From positions 124,001 to 188,000 of the forward strand of contig JBBRYX010000004.1 of assembly GCA_038237225.1 (NCBI GenBank): 64,000 nt of DNA, in the 5' to 3' direction. Position numbers and translations under genes: made by a program. This document shows positions 31,590 through 41,406 of the stretch, piece by piece; position 1 is the stretch's first letter; each line of letters begins with the position of its first letter. Source of the DNA: DASVUC01 sp038237225 (lineage in GTDB: Bacteria > Planctomycetota > Phycisphaerae > Tepidisphaerales > Tepidisphaeraceae). Under the pieces are notes generated by a model, which saw only the letters and a program-made list of their open reading frames with translations, was not told where the DNA came from and did no database searches.

Positions 31590-33022
31590 ACGGGCTCAGG
31601 TCCAACGTTATGCAGCCTAAGGACGAACAAAGCCAGTTGCTTTTCCAGCTCCTTCAGAAAGAGGGGGCCGATGTCATCCATCTTCCCTACACGCCAGCTT
31701 TCGAGAATGTTTGTTCCGCGTTAAATAAAAAGCCTTCAACCGAGGATAAGCACGAGGTATGGGAGCGAGTATTGGAACTCCAATCGCGTTCGCAGGCAGA
31801 GGACCCTCCCACCGTTCCGGCCGTAGAGCAACCGGAGATTTCGGGAAAAGACGTACCGACAATTCCCATCGCCGGGCCCGAATCTCAAACACAGCCATTT
31901 TTGCCCGGCTTCCGTAAACCTCTTTTCGAACATGAGTCCGTACGCGCGCGGCAACCATGGACGGCACTAATCGAGGCAACGCTTTCGCCGGAGCTTCAGC
32001 AAGCACGGGCTCGAATGCTGGCCGATGTTGCCGACTCGCGACTCGGTACGATGGAGCAACGCGTTGCGTATCTCTTGCAGTACTTCCCCGAAACGAGAGA
32101 CAGCGATATTTCGCTCTGCATTCGTTACTGGAGGCGTTTTCAGGCCGATGTTCTGGAAAGATGGGAGCCTCTGGAGTTGGAGGTTCTCTTCGAACTGGAC
32201 AAATTGGAGACGATTGGCCGCATAAGACGGGAGATTCAAAACAAGCTTCGCCTTTTCCGAGGAATGGAAGAGACGACCCAATACCGCGACCTGTTTCAAA
32301 AAGAGTTACACGAGTATCTCGCTTCCCACAAAGACACAATCCCCGAGATCCGTTTCTATTTCGACGAAACAGGAAACGAAGGTGACAAGGCTTATACGGG
32401 CATAGCCGGCCTTTGCATGATCAATTGGAAACAGTACGAGAAACATCACGCAGCTATTGCACAATGGCGAATGGAACAGAATTGGCCAGAGACCATCCAT
32501 TTTGCCGAAACCGGCTCCGACCGGATTGGTCGTGCGGTGGGCCTGCTTGGCGAGTTGGCGCAACGCCGGTCGGGACTCTTATTCCTTGGGTACGCCGTGA
32601 GTTCACGAGGCCGCACGCATGAAGATTTATTCTCGTTGTTTATCCAGCTCGTGATTGATTCGCTCCATCACCTCAAGCACAATGGTTGCCTCGCAGAGCC
32701 GCGGTCCCTTCGAGTTATGAAAGAAGCGGATCCGGGTTTCGACAACATATTTCTTCTCAAGATGCACAAGCACCTGAGCGACTTGGTAGCACTGGAGTTC
32801 CCCGGCCAAGTTGTCGTGCAGCCGATCGAGTCTGTGACCAAAGGACGAGAAGTATTTTTGGAATGCGCTGACTTAATCGCTGGAGGGATGCAACGACGGG
32901 CACTCATGAAGGGACGCAATCCCAAAGACAAACTTGCCGAAGCGGTATTCAACGTGACCGGATTCGAAGACCCAACGGACGAGGGCGTAGTCTTTAAGTT
33001 TTACCCTGCGCAGATTAGCTAA
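31586..33022 (+). CDS. DUF3800 protein with long N-terminal extension
   Basis: The C-terminal half (about residues 255-478) is a DUF3800 domain: IRFYFDETGNEGDKAYTGIAG at its start and FLECADLIAGGMQRRAL near its end, with the acidic residues that suggest an RNase H-like fold. The first 250 residues are mostly helical and charged and match nothing I recognise. DUF3800 genes are frequent in defence and mobile islands; a nuclease role is inferred only. ATG 31610, formed by the GTTATGC core itself, may be the true start, as in integron cassettes; ATG 31586 is the first in frame. The codon use is less GC-biased than in neighbouring host genes. Confidence 0.72.
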   Translation: MNGLRSNVMQPKDEQSQLLFQLLQKEGADVIHLPYTPAFENVCSALNKKPSTEDKHEVWERVLELQSRSQAEDPPTVPAVEQPEISGKDVPTIPIAGPESQTQPFLPGFRKPLFEHESVRARQPWTALIEATLSPELQQARARMLADVADSRLGTMEQRVAYLLQYFPETRDSDISLCIRYWRRFQADVLERWEPLELEVLFELDKLETIGRIRREIQNKLRLFRGMEETTQYRDLFQKELHEYLASHKDTIPEIRFYFDETGNEGDKAYTGIAGLCMINWKQYEKHHAAIAQWRMEQNWPETIHFAETGSDRIGRAVGLLGELAQRRSGLLFLGYAVSSRGRTHEDLFSLFIQLVIDSLHHLKHNGCLAEPRSLRVMKEADPGFDNIFLLKMHKHLSDLVALEFPGQVVVQPIESVTKGREVFLECADLIAGGMQRRALMKGRNPKDKLAEAVFNVTGFEDPTDEGVVFKFYPAQIS

Positions 33023-33335
33023 GCTTCGAGATCAGCTAAGCGGCCGCACGTCGACCTTTGCGCCTCCAGGAAAGGAGCGGCGAGACAACCATCAGCCCCC
33101 AAGCGTTTTCTCGCCGCTCCTCTCCCGGACCCTCTCCTCACCACTCTTTCCTTCCCCATTCAAGCCCACCCTCTGTGAAGGGTTCACCAGCCTCGCGCTT
33201 CGCGCAAGCGATGACGAATGCCGGAGCCGCGCGCAACATCGGGGAGGAAGCTATGGGCGGGGTGTGGGGCAGAGCCCCACGGTTTTGAATTGAGACCTGA
33301 GCCTATTGAATCTCCCGAAAGAAAGCTGGTCACGC
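33023..33335. other. Gap between DUF3800 and LysM genes
   Basis: No gene is seen. It holds a direct repeat (TTAGCTAAGC, CAGCTAAGCG at 33016-33043), an inverted pair GGAGCGGCGAGA/TCTCGCCGCTCC (33074-33120) and a small hairpin GTGGGGCAGAGCCCCAC (33266-33283). No GCATAAC-type attC arm is present after the DUF3800 gene. Confidence 0.55.
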
Positions 33336-34466
33336 TTACGGCTTTGAATCCGCAGTCGGGGCGGCGATCCAGTAGGTCTGGCCGACGCTGAGGTGATTGG
33401 GGTCGTTCTTCAGGCTGGGGTTGTTCTTGATGATCAGATCACGATTGGCCTGGGTGTCGCTTCCCATCAGCACGATCGCCAGCTTGGAAACCGAGTCTCC
33501 CGACTGGGCTGTATATCGCAGCGTGCGACCGGCGCCCTGCTGGATCACATCGTCCGCATCCGGGCGTGTGGTCGGCGTCTTCGCCGGCTGGGGGTTGGGG
33601 TCCGCGGCCAGGCCGTTGGCGCCCGGGATCGTGTAGCTCTTGCCGGCCACCATGTGGTCCGGGTCGTTCTGCAGGGACTTGTTCCCGGCGATGATCGCAT
33701 CGCGATTCAGTTTGGTGTCGCCGCCGAGCAAATTCGCGGCGAGGACCCGGACCGTGTCGCCACGCTGGGCCGAGTATTTCAGTTTGGGGCCATCCGCGAC
33801 GGCGGGCTTTTCTTTGGGGGTAGCTTCTACGACTGGAAAGGTCTTCTTCTCGGGCGTCGCAGCAGCGACGGGATCAGGGGACTTGGCAGTTGTTTCCTGA
33901 TCGCTGTTGGCGGCATCGGTCGTTTCGACCAAGGGAAGGGCGATGAGATAGGTCTGCCCGGTGAGCACCCGATCCGGATTGGATTTCAGGGACGGATTAG
34001 CGTCAATGACCGCATCACGATGCTCCTGTGAATCGCTGCCAAGCAGTGCGATGGCCAGTTGCGAGAGGGTATCGCCGTCGCGAGCGATGTAGTTCACCGC
34101 TCCGGATGCAGCGACGTGTATGATCGGCGACGACTTTCCCTCTGCGGCGGGGGCTGGGGCCGACGCGATGGGGGCCGCGGGGGCCGCGGGGGCCGACGGA
34201 GTGGCGGAAGCCTTCGCTGGCGCGACGGGAACGGCGACGGTTGGGGCCACGATAGGCACGGGGGCGGCGGCGAGTGCGGGTGCGGGTGCGGGTGCGGAGA
34301 TGATTGATGCTGGCGCGGGAGTGATCGTCGCCGGTGCGAGAGGAATGTCTGCCGCAGCCAAGGCACGCGCCCCGTTGGTCGTTCGGCGATCCTGCACAAC
34401 CCAAATCATGGATCCCAGCAATACCACCAGTGCGGCGAAGATCAACGTCAATCGGGACTTCATCAT
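33336..34466 (-). CDS. Exported protein with three LysM domains
   Basis: The 376-residue product has one N-terminal membrane or signal helix (about residues 5-24), an Ala/Pro-rich linker to about 120, then three LysM-type peptidoglycan-binding domains (YIARDGDTLSQLAIALLG at about 125, YSAQRGDTVRVLAANLLGG at about 230, YTAQSGDSVSKLAIVLMGS at about 320), separated by flexible linkers. No catalytic domain is present. AGAAGGAGG lies directly upstream of two consecutive ATG codons; the second (34463) has the better spacing. Its place inside the island may be incidental, since its base composition resembles the host. Confidence 0.88.
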   Translation of the reverse strand: MMKSRLTLIFAALVVLLGSMIWVVQDRRTTNGARALAAADIPLAPATITPAPASIISAPAPAPALAAAPVPIVAPTVAVPVAPAKASATPSAPAAPAAPIASAPAPAAEGKSSPIIHVAASGAVNYIARDGDTLSQLAIALLGSDSQEHRDAVIDANPSLKSNPDRVLTGQTYLIALPLVETTDAANSDQETTAKSPDPVAAATPEKKTFPVVEATPKEKPAVADGPKLKYSAQRGDTVRVLAANLLGGDTKLNRDAIIAGNKSLQNDPDHMVAGKSYTIPGANGLAADPNPQPAKTPTTRPDADDVIQQGAGRTLRYTAQSGDSVSKLAIVLMGSDTQANRDLIIKNNPSLKNDPNHLSVGQTYWIAAPTADSKP

Positions 34467-34609
34467 GGCCTCCTTCTACGAATCGGCCCCGTCATCCCTG
34501 CCGTCAATCAAATCGATCACGTGCAGTCCGAGAATAATGTGGTTACTGTCACCATCGGCCCGCATCGCCTCGAAAACTTAACCAAAGAATGATGCATTCG
34601 GGAGCATCT

Positions 34610-34768
34610 AAGGGGACGGGGACTGCCAAGGAGACTGCCAAGGGAGACTGCAAAGGGAGACTGCCAAGAGACTGCCAAGGGGACGGGAGTCATTAAGACT
34701 AACAGGCGCGGCAGGTGCGGGAATTTTCAAAGAGTATAAAATGCACCAACCCAAAATGACTCCCGTCC
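34610..34768. repeat. Purine tandem repeat and GACGGGAGTCATT inverted repeat
   Basis: Five or so copies of a GGAGACTGCCAAG unit (34613-34680) lead into GGGACGGGAGTCATT (34680-34694), whose complement AATGACTCCCGTCC lies at 34755-34768. This is the kind of palindrome found around REP-associated and IS200-like elements. No transposase is present. The rest of the 34467-34907 gap holds remnant 2 (34781-34880). Confidence 0.7.
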
Positions 34769-34780
34769 TTTTCATCGAAC

Positions 34781-34880
34781 CGAGCAGGAATGCGCGGCAT
34801 TCCACAAGCGAACCGGGCGAATCATTAAGCTGCTGACCGTGCGGGAGATTCTGGACGAAAAGCACGTTCAGCAAATGTGA
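34781..34880 (+). pseudogene. Methyltransferase 3'-end remnant, copy 2
   Basis: Only the last 32 codons remain: EQECAAFHKRTGRIIKLLTV, then REILDEKHVQQM and the stop at 34878-34880. It matches copy 3 (36661-36804) almost residue for residue with several silent differences, so it is an independent, older copy rather than a perfect recent duplication. The histidine kinase gene starts 28 bases later. Confidence 0.85.
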
Positions 34881-34907
34881 GGCTTCGGGTAGCATCGCCA
34901 ACACTTC

Positions 34908-36641
<1,734 letters not shown>

Positions 36642-36660
36642 GAGTCGCCGCGCGAATGGC

Positions 36661-36804
36661 ACACCGCGCGGGTTCTTCGTCAGCTTCGGCTACTCACGGG
36701 ACGCCGAGCAGGAGTGCGCGGCGTTTCACAAACGGACGGGTAGAATTATCAAGCTCTTAACCGTTCGGGAGATTCTGGACGAAGAGCATGTGCAGAAGAT
36801 GTGA
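36661..36804 (+). pseudogene. Methyltransferase 3'-end remnant, copy 3
   Basis: The most complete tail copy: RGFFVSFGYSRDAEQECAAF, then HKRTGRIIKLLTVREILDEE and HVQKM with stop at 36802-36804, in one frame without breaks. It begins abruptly 20 bases after the kinase stop. Bases encoding RGFFVSFGYSRDAEQEC are nearly identical to copy 1. Confidence 0.87.
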
Positions 36805-36872
36805 GGGCGGGCTTGAGCGCTCGCGAATTTCGGCTTAGCGCCACGCCAGCAGCAGCACCTTAACCATCAATC

Positions 36873-36879
36873 GTTATAC
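36873..36879 (+). other. attC R' core GTTATAC at the 5' boundary of cassette 1
   Basis: GTTATAC fits the integron core-site consensus GTTRRRY loosely. Its complement GTATAAC is exactly the R'' core of the attC that follows cassette 1 (37093-37099). Such self-complementarity between a cassette's first six bases and its own R'' is a hallmark of integron cassettes. The upstream half of the preceding attC is degenerate. Confidence 0.65.
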
Positions 36880-36906
36880 CGCAGCGGGCGCTTTCCGGGA
36901 GATCGT

Positions 36907-37098
36907 ATGTTGTTCCGAGCAAATTGCATCATCGCCGCACTCTTGAACTTGATCGCGGTCGGCTGTCTTGCTACCCCCTCCGTTGCGGGATTCGACTGGT
37001 CACTCGGTCGTTCAGCGCTCATTGCTGTGCTCTTCTTTAGCGGCGCCATCGCGGGTGCTGGCAGCTTCCGCAAATCAGGCAAGACGCCTTCGGTATAA
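36907..37098 (+). CDS. Small two-helix membrane protein, gene cassette 1
   Basis: The 63-residue product has two hydrophobic segments (about 7-25 and 35-53) separated by a short DWSLGRS loop, with a basic C-terminal tail. No family is recognised. The stop codon TAA lies inside the R'' core of the following attC (GTATAAC), the tight packing typical of integron cassettes. The gene begins 33 bases after the 5' core site. Confidence 0.6.
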   Translation: MLFRANCIIAALLNLIAVGCLATPSVAGFDWSLGRSALIAVLFFSGAIAGAGSFRKSGKTPSV

Positions 37099-37193
37099 CC
37101 CCACGCTGCAATGGACCGGCCCCGCGTCGAGCGTTCTGGTAAACTGCAAGTCGGTCGGCGCGGCGCCGGCCATTGAACGTGGGTCCGTTATGC
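37093..37193 (+). other. Complete attC-like recombination site (101 bp)
   Basis: R'' GTATAAC (37093-37099), L'' CTGCAATGGACC (about 37106-37117), L' GGCCATTGAAC (about 37168-37177) and R' GTTATGC (37187-37193). The outer halves pair as TATAAC/GTTAT(G), CCCACG/CGTGGG and CAATGG/CCATTG, with mismatch positions next to L as in canonical attC. The centre contains GCGTCGAG ... GGCGCGGCGCC pairings. This fits the folded single-strand attC that integron integrases bind. Confidence 0.8.
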
Positions 37194-37200
37194 CTCGGAG

Positions 37201-37515
37201 ATGACCGTGATACGTTCGACCGTTGGCGTCATGATGCTCTTGTCCATCGCTGCGGCCGGATGCGACAGTAAGCCGCCAAGTGCATTGAAGGGTCCCCCGA
37301 TGGGTGGGACGTGTACGGTTCAGTTCAGGCGTGATGCACTCGGATCGGCAGGCAGCCCGATCCCCCCAACGACTGGTGTGACGAACGGCGCCGAGGTGTC
37401 AGTCAGTGGTAAGCTGATTCAGATTGACAGCGATTGGGTGGTTCTCAGCGTCCATAATCAGGAGTTGTGGGTATCTCGGGCGAATGTGCTTTTACTAGAG
37501 TTTCCCAAGCCGTGA
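37201..37515 (+). CDS. Small lipoprotein, gene cassette 2
   Basis: The 104-residue product has a lipoprotein signal (about residues 1-20, lipobox AAAGC at 16-20), then a small beta-rich domain (CTVQFRRDAL, VSVSGKLIQIDSDWVVLSVHNQELWVSRANVLLLEF) that may be an OB- or SH3-like barrel. No family is recognised. ATG 37201 lies 8 bases after the GTTATGC core. The next attC half begins 15 bases after the stop. Confidence 0.65.
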   Translation: MTVIRSTVGVMMLLSIAAAGCDSKPPSALKGPPMGGTCTVQFRRDALGSAGSPIPPTTGVTNGAEVSVSGKLIQIDSDWVVLSVHNQELWVSRANVLLLEFPKP

Positions 37516-37529
37516 GCATTTTTGCCGAG

Positions 37530-37555
37530 GCATAACCCGCCACTGGAGCGGATCA
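37530..37555 (+). other. Truncated attC left half after cassette 2
   Basis: R'' GCATAAC (37530-37536) is the exact complement of the GTTATGC core that opens cassette 2. It is followed by CCGCC and an L''-like CTGGAGCGGATC. At 37557 the site is interrupted by the dispersed ATGCCAAGCCCGCGCC repeat, so the right half is lost. Confidence 0.75.
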
Positions 37556-37556
37556 A

Positions 37557-37860
37557 ATGCCAAGCCCGCGCCCCGCGCCCCACCCGTCCCAACCCCGCTC
37601 CCATCCGTCCCAAATCCGACCCAACCCGGCATTCGCGCCGGGAAACCCGTCGCAGACGCGCCCAAACACGGCGGTGACGCGCTCACACACATCCGTGACG
37701 CCGGGAAACACCGCGGAGACGCCGGGAAGCACGTCCCAAACTCCGTCCCACACGGCGGTGACGGCGGGAAACACAGCGGTGACGGCGGGAAACACAGCGG
37801 TAGCGCAGGGAAACACCGCGGTGACGCCGGGAAACCCGTCGCAAACGCCCTCCCACACTC
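37557..37860. repeat. 21-bp tandem array (GGGAAACACAGCGGTGACGGC)
   Basis: Degenerate to near-exact 21-base units. The clearest are at 37760-37825. The flanks (ATGCCAAGCCCGCGCC before, TTCTTCTCGGCCCCGCC after, 37906) are those of the array at 28498-28738, so the two are members of one mobile or dispersed family whose internal unit has diverged. Open frames through it are considered artefacts of the 21-base period. 37861-37974 holds nothing else recognisable. Confidence 0.8.
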
Positions 37861-37974
37861 CCGAACCCCGCGCGCCACCGCGAATCTCACCCCCAAAAAG
37901 TCGATTCTTCTCGGCCCCGCCCCGCGCGCCCCTGCGCTGTCGGTTTTTATCGGAGCCGCCTCCGCTACAGAGAA

Positions 37975-38095
37975 AGAGGTTTAGCCACAGATGGACGGGG
38001 ATGAGCGCAGATGGATTTACTTAGCATTCAGCGTTTCCAAAGCGGCGCTTCGCTTGACCACGAATGACACGAAGGGACACGAAGGATCATCAAAG
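37975..38095 (+). repeat. Internal copy of the island-edge repeat
   Basis: GAGAAAGAGG, GCCACAGATGG, then GGCGCTTCGCTTGACCACGA and ACACGAAGG repeat the order of the element at 28886-29075, same orientation. It lies directly upstream of the type III-like genes. Confidence 0.7.
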
Positions 38096-38126
38096 CGCCG
38101 CGGCGAAAAGCAGCATCACGAGCAGC

Positions 38127-38453
38127 TTATTGAGCTTTCTTACGATAGGCTTCCCGCAAGCGGTATTCGGCGGTCCCGGTGACTTCGAAGATCTCTTTGT
38201 TCTCACTGAAGTACGTGAGAACCGTCTTCTCCGGGGTTCTCACATCCTGCTCGTCCCATTGGCCGCGCGCTTTCGATCTCTCGGCAATGTCCTTCGGGTG
38301 GAAGAACCACTCGGGATCAACTTCGTTCATCCATGGGTCATAGGCCTCATCATAACAAATGAGGGGGGCACTTCCCGCGCTGGGCAGGACATTATGGATG
38401 ATCCATGGCCCTGTTGCTGGCGGGTCAAGGGACGTTTGCGATACATTAGGCAT
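38127..38453 (-). CDS. Hypothetical protein divergent from mod
   Basis: The 108-residue product is acidic to neutral with YDEAYDPWMNEVDPEWFFHP and EKTVLTYFSENKEIFEVTG segments that look like real protein rather than shadow frame. It has no known domain. Its ATG lies one base from the ATG of the methyltransferase on the other strand, leaving no room for separate leaders, so one of the two starts may be further in. The longer frame to 38804 overlaps mod and is rejected. Confidence 0.5.
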   Translation of the reverse strand: MPNVSQTSLDPPATGPWIIHNVLPSAGSAPLICYDEAYDPWMNEVDPEWFFHPKDIAERSKARGQWDEQDVRTPEKTVLTYFSENKEIFEVTGTAEYRLREAYRKKAQ

Positions 38454-38454
38454 A

Positions 38455-40560
38455 ATGGCTAAACGCAGAACGGCGACGCGACCAGCGCGTAAATCGAAGC
38501 GGCGGGCGGGGGTAAAGAGGGAGCGGCAGATGGATAACAAAGAGCCGAGCAACGGAGATGGAAATGGCGTCAAGGGGGCGGTGGCCCCGTGGGCGCTCAT
38601 GGAGTCCAGGGCCAAGGCGGCGGCGGTGGCGCAAGTGGCCGTGGGCGGGGGCGACGCAACCAAGAAATGGGGGCCGGACAATCCCCACCCGCTTTCCACA
38701 ATGAAGACCGAGCTGGTCTGGGAAGGCAAGTACGATGAGTGGGGCAATCGCCGCACGGTCGATGCCGCCGGATTGAGTATGCCCATGCAGAAGATCGAGA
38801 CCATCGACCAGCCCCGCAGCGAAGCCGCCGCCTTGGGTCAACTGGAGATGTTCGAGAAAAAAAGCAAACGCCTCGACGACTTCCGCAACCGCCTCATCTG
38901 GGGCGACAACAAGCTGGTCATGGCGTCGCTGCTCAAAGAGTTCAAGGGAAAGATCGACCTGATCTACATCGATCCGCCTTACGACGTGGGTTCCGATTTC
39001 TCGTGCGACGTTCTAATTGGAGACGACGAAACCGAATTCCACAAAGACCAGTCCGCACTTGAAATGGTTGCCTATCAAGACACGTGGGGACGAGGAACTG
39101 CGTCTTACCTGCAGATGCTCTCGGATCGACTGGTCTTGATGAAAGAACTCCTGAGCGAGCGAGGGTCGATATTCCTCCATTGCGACTGGCACGTCGGGCA
39201 TTACATACGCGCCGTAATGGATGATGTCTTTGATCGAGGCAACTTCCTCAACGAGATCGTCTGGTACTACTACAACAAACTTCACGACAGCCGAAAGAAA
39301 ATTCTTCCGCGCGCGCACGATGTGATCTTCAGGTATGCGAAGACAACAGGTGGTGCGCACATCCACAACCCGCTCAAGGAACAGCGCGACAAGCCCGTGA
39401 CGAAGCTCAAGTACCATAAAGTTGACGGCGAGATTCAGAACATCATCGGCGAGGATGGAAAGGCAGTAACCTACGTATCGACCGACAAGACGATTGACGA
39501 TGTGTGGCGCATACGTTGCTTGCAGCCAGCGAACAAAGAGGAATACACGAAGTTCAAGACGCAAAAGCCTCTTGATCTGATTCAGCGGATCATGGACCTT
39601 GGGTCGAAAGAAGACTCCATCGTCCTCGACGCATTCTGCGGTACCGGCACCACCCTTGTTGCTGCAGAGACGCGTGGACTCAGCTGGATTGGTTGCGACC
39701 TAGGAAGGTTTGGCATCCACACGAGTCGAAAGCGACTGCTAGAGGCCCAGCGTACTCGGAACACCGAAGGCAAACCCTACAGAGCCTTCGACCTCTACAA
39801 CCTCGGCCGGTACGAGCGGCAGTGGTGGCAGAAGGATTCGCTCAAGGGGGCGGACCTGGAGCATCGCAAGCTGGTGCTGGAATTCTTCCGGGCGGAGATG
39901 CTCGACCCCGCCCGGCTGGCGTCGCCGCTGATTCATGGCCGCAAGGGGTCGGCGCTAGTGACGGTGGACGGGATCGACTCGATCTTCACCGCCGGCGAAG
40001 CCAAGGCCGTCGCCAAAGCGGTCGCGGACCTGGGCGCGAAGGAGGTCTACTGCCTGGCGTGGGATTTCGAGATGGACATTCGCCAGCGCATGAGCGCGAT
40101 CCAGGCGGAGACGGGCGTGAAGATGTACCCGGTGAAGATTCCGCGCGAGATCATGGAGCGCAACCGCAAGAGCCCCCCACCGTGGCTGGAGGTGGCGCTG
40201 CTGGAAGCCGAGCCGGTTTATCGCAAGGGCAAGGATGGCACGACCGTGGATATCAAGCTCACGAAGTTCCTGCCGTCGCTGGCAGAGGTGCCGACGAAGG
40301 AGCTGGAATCGATCAAGGAGCGTGCGATCAAGAGCGGGTTTGACTTCATCGACTTCTGGGCCGTCGACTTTGACTGGCACGCGGACAAGCCGTTCAATCA
40401 TCACTGGCAGGACTACCGGACGCGGAAGGATCGGAGTTTGGAGACGGTTTCATCGGCGGGTCATGTTTACGCGGGCAAGGGCCCGTATACGGCGTGCGTC
40501 AAGGTGGTGGACGTGTTTGGGTGTGATACGAGCATCACGGTGAAGGTCAAGGTGGGATAG
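38455..40560 (+). CDS. Type III-like DNA methyltransferase (Mod subunit)
   Basis: The 701-residue N6-adenine-type methylase has motif IV LIYIDPPYDVGSDF (about residue 169) before motif I VLDAFCGTGTTLVAAE (about 391), the beta-class order used by type III Mod subunits. The region between them and the HVGHYIRAVMDDVF block are typical. The C-terminal 250 residues (RKLVLEFFRAEML, GKGSALVTVDG, IDFWAVDFDWHAD, then a short PKD-like beta tail) are probably the domain that joins the helicase subunit. The first 45 residues are very basic. It is followed by a toxin-antitoxin pair and then the Res subunit on the same strand. Confidence 0.9.
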   Translation: MAKRRTATRPARKSKRRAGVKRERQMDNKEPSNGDGNGVKGAVAPWALMESRAKAAAVAQVAVGGGDATKKWGPDNPHPLSTMKTELVWEGKYDEWGNRRTVDAAGLSMPMQKIETIDQPRSEAAALGQLEMFEKKSKRLDDFRNRLIWGDNKLVMASLLKEFKGKIDLIYIDPPYDVGSDFSCDVLIGDDETEFHKDQSALEMVAYQDTWGRGTASYLQMLSDRLVLMKELLSERGSIFLHCDWHVGHYIRAVMDDVFDRGNFLNEIVWYYYNKLHDSRKKILPRAHDVIFRYAKTTGGAHIHNPLKEQRDKPVTKLKYHKVDGEIQNIIGEDGKAVTYVSTDKTIDDVWRIRCLQPANKEEYTKFKTQKPLDLIQRIMDLGSKEDSIVLDAFCGTGTTLVAAETRGLSWIGCDLGRFGIHTSRKRLLEAQRTRNTEGKPYRAFDLYNLGRYERQWWQKDSLKGADLEHRKLVLEFFRAEMLDPARLASPLIHGRKGSALVTVDGIDSIFTAGEAKAVAKAVADLGAKEVYCLAWDFEMDIRQRMSAIQAETGVKMYPVKIPREIMERNRKSPPPWLEVALLEAEPVYRKGKDGTTVDIKLTKFLPSLAEVPTKELESIKERAIKSGFDFIDFWAVDFDWHADKPFNHHWQDYRTRKDRSLETVSSAGHVYAGKGPYTACVKVVDVFGCDTSITVKVKVG

Positions 40561-40581
40561 AATGACGAAAGGAGCACGCTT

Positions 40582-40845
40582 ATGACCTATCGCGGAATTG
40601 TCAGCAACGGCGTGGTCGTTCTTGACGGCCCCAAGCCCCAGAACGGGACGGTCGTGGAAGTGACCCCGGTGACGGCCGCTGATTTCTGGGAATCCCGGAC
40701 GTTGGACGAATTGGCGCGCGCGCAAGATGTGCGCCCGATGCCGGACGTGCGCGCGTTGTTTGGAACCTGGCCCGGCGATGCAAATGACGGGTTCGAAGCG
40801 ACGATCGATGAACTGCGGCATCCGAGCGGGAACGGGCGGCGATGA
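40582..40845 (+). CDS. Antitoxin-like protein of a VapBC pair
   Basis: The 87-residue product begins with a short beta hairpin (YRGIVSNGVVVLDGPKPQNGTVVEVTPV) shared by a family of small proteins encoded before PIN toxins. The Arg/Asp-rich C-terminus probably wraps the toxin. GAAAGGAG precedes the ATG. Its last four bases overlap the start of the PIN gene, the usual antitoxin-toxin coupling. It lies 21 bases after mod. Confidence 0.78.
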   Translation: MTYRGIVSNGVVVLDGPKPQNGTVVEVTPVTAADFWESRTLDELARAQDVRPMPDVRALFGTWPGDANDGFEATIDELRHPSGNGRR

Positions 40846-41249
40846 GCGATGCACAGATCATTCTGGATACGAATATCGTTTCCTATCTGATGAAGGGTGG
40901 GAAAGAGGCTCAGGCCTATCTTCCGCATGTGCAGGGGAAGCTACTGGCCATTTCGTTTGTTACCGTTGGCGAGATGTATTTCGGGGCGGAGAAAAAGAAC
41001 TGGGGTGAGACGAAATGCAGCCAGTTGGAAGCGGCCCTGCGCAACTACGTCGTGATTCCGTATGACAACCAAATCGCGCGGTGCTATGGGCGTCTGGTGG
41101 CACAGCGGCAGCGCGGCGGTGATCCGATTGCTCCCAATGACGCGTGGATCGCCGCGTGTGCCGTTCGTCATGCGGCGCCGCTGATTACGCACAATGCGAA
41201 ACATTTTGCGGGCATCTCCGGGCTGAGCGTGATCACTGAGGCTTCCTGA
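40842..41249 (+). CDS. vapC: PIN-domain toxin (VapC family)
   Basis: Ribonuclease toxin of 135 residues. The PIN acidic set is visible: ILDTNIVSY (Asp9), VGEMYFGAE (Glu44) and PNDAWIAACAV (Asp about 100), followed by ITHNAKHFAGISGL. VapC toxins cut tRNA or rRNA; this target is unknown. The pair sits inside the restriction-modification operon between Mod and Res, where it may stabilise the module or provide an abortive response. Confidence 0.9.
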   Translation: MSDAQIILDTNIVSYLMKGGKEAQAYLPHVQGKLLAISFVTVGEMYFGAEKKNWGETKCSQLEAALRNYVVIPYDNQIARCYGRLVAQRQRGGDPIAPNDAWIAACAVRHAAPLITHNAKHFAGISGLSVITEAS

Positions 41250-41406
41250 ACGGCATCGCGAAATAAAAGAAGCAGGCCCCGGGTTCCAGGATCCCACCCG
41301 TTCGGGCTGCCGTCGATTACGACGACCAGGAGTTAGTCCCGCGCTTGCCTGCTTTGCGAAAAATATAGCAGGTCGCGAAGTTTAATGAAGCACTCGGGAG
41401 TTCAAG

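Noticed and set aside
36805..36872. Complete attC upstream of cassette 1
   Set aside because: Only the GTTATAC core is clear. CTTAACCATCAATC before it is too degenerate to call an L' box and no R'' arm is found.
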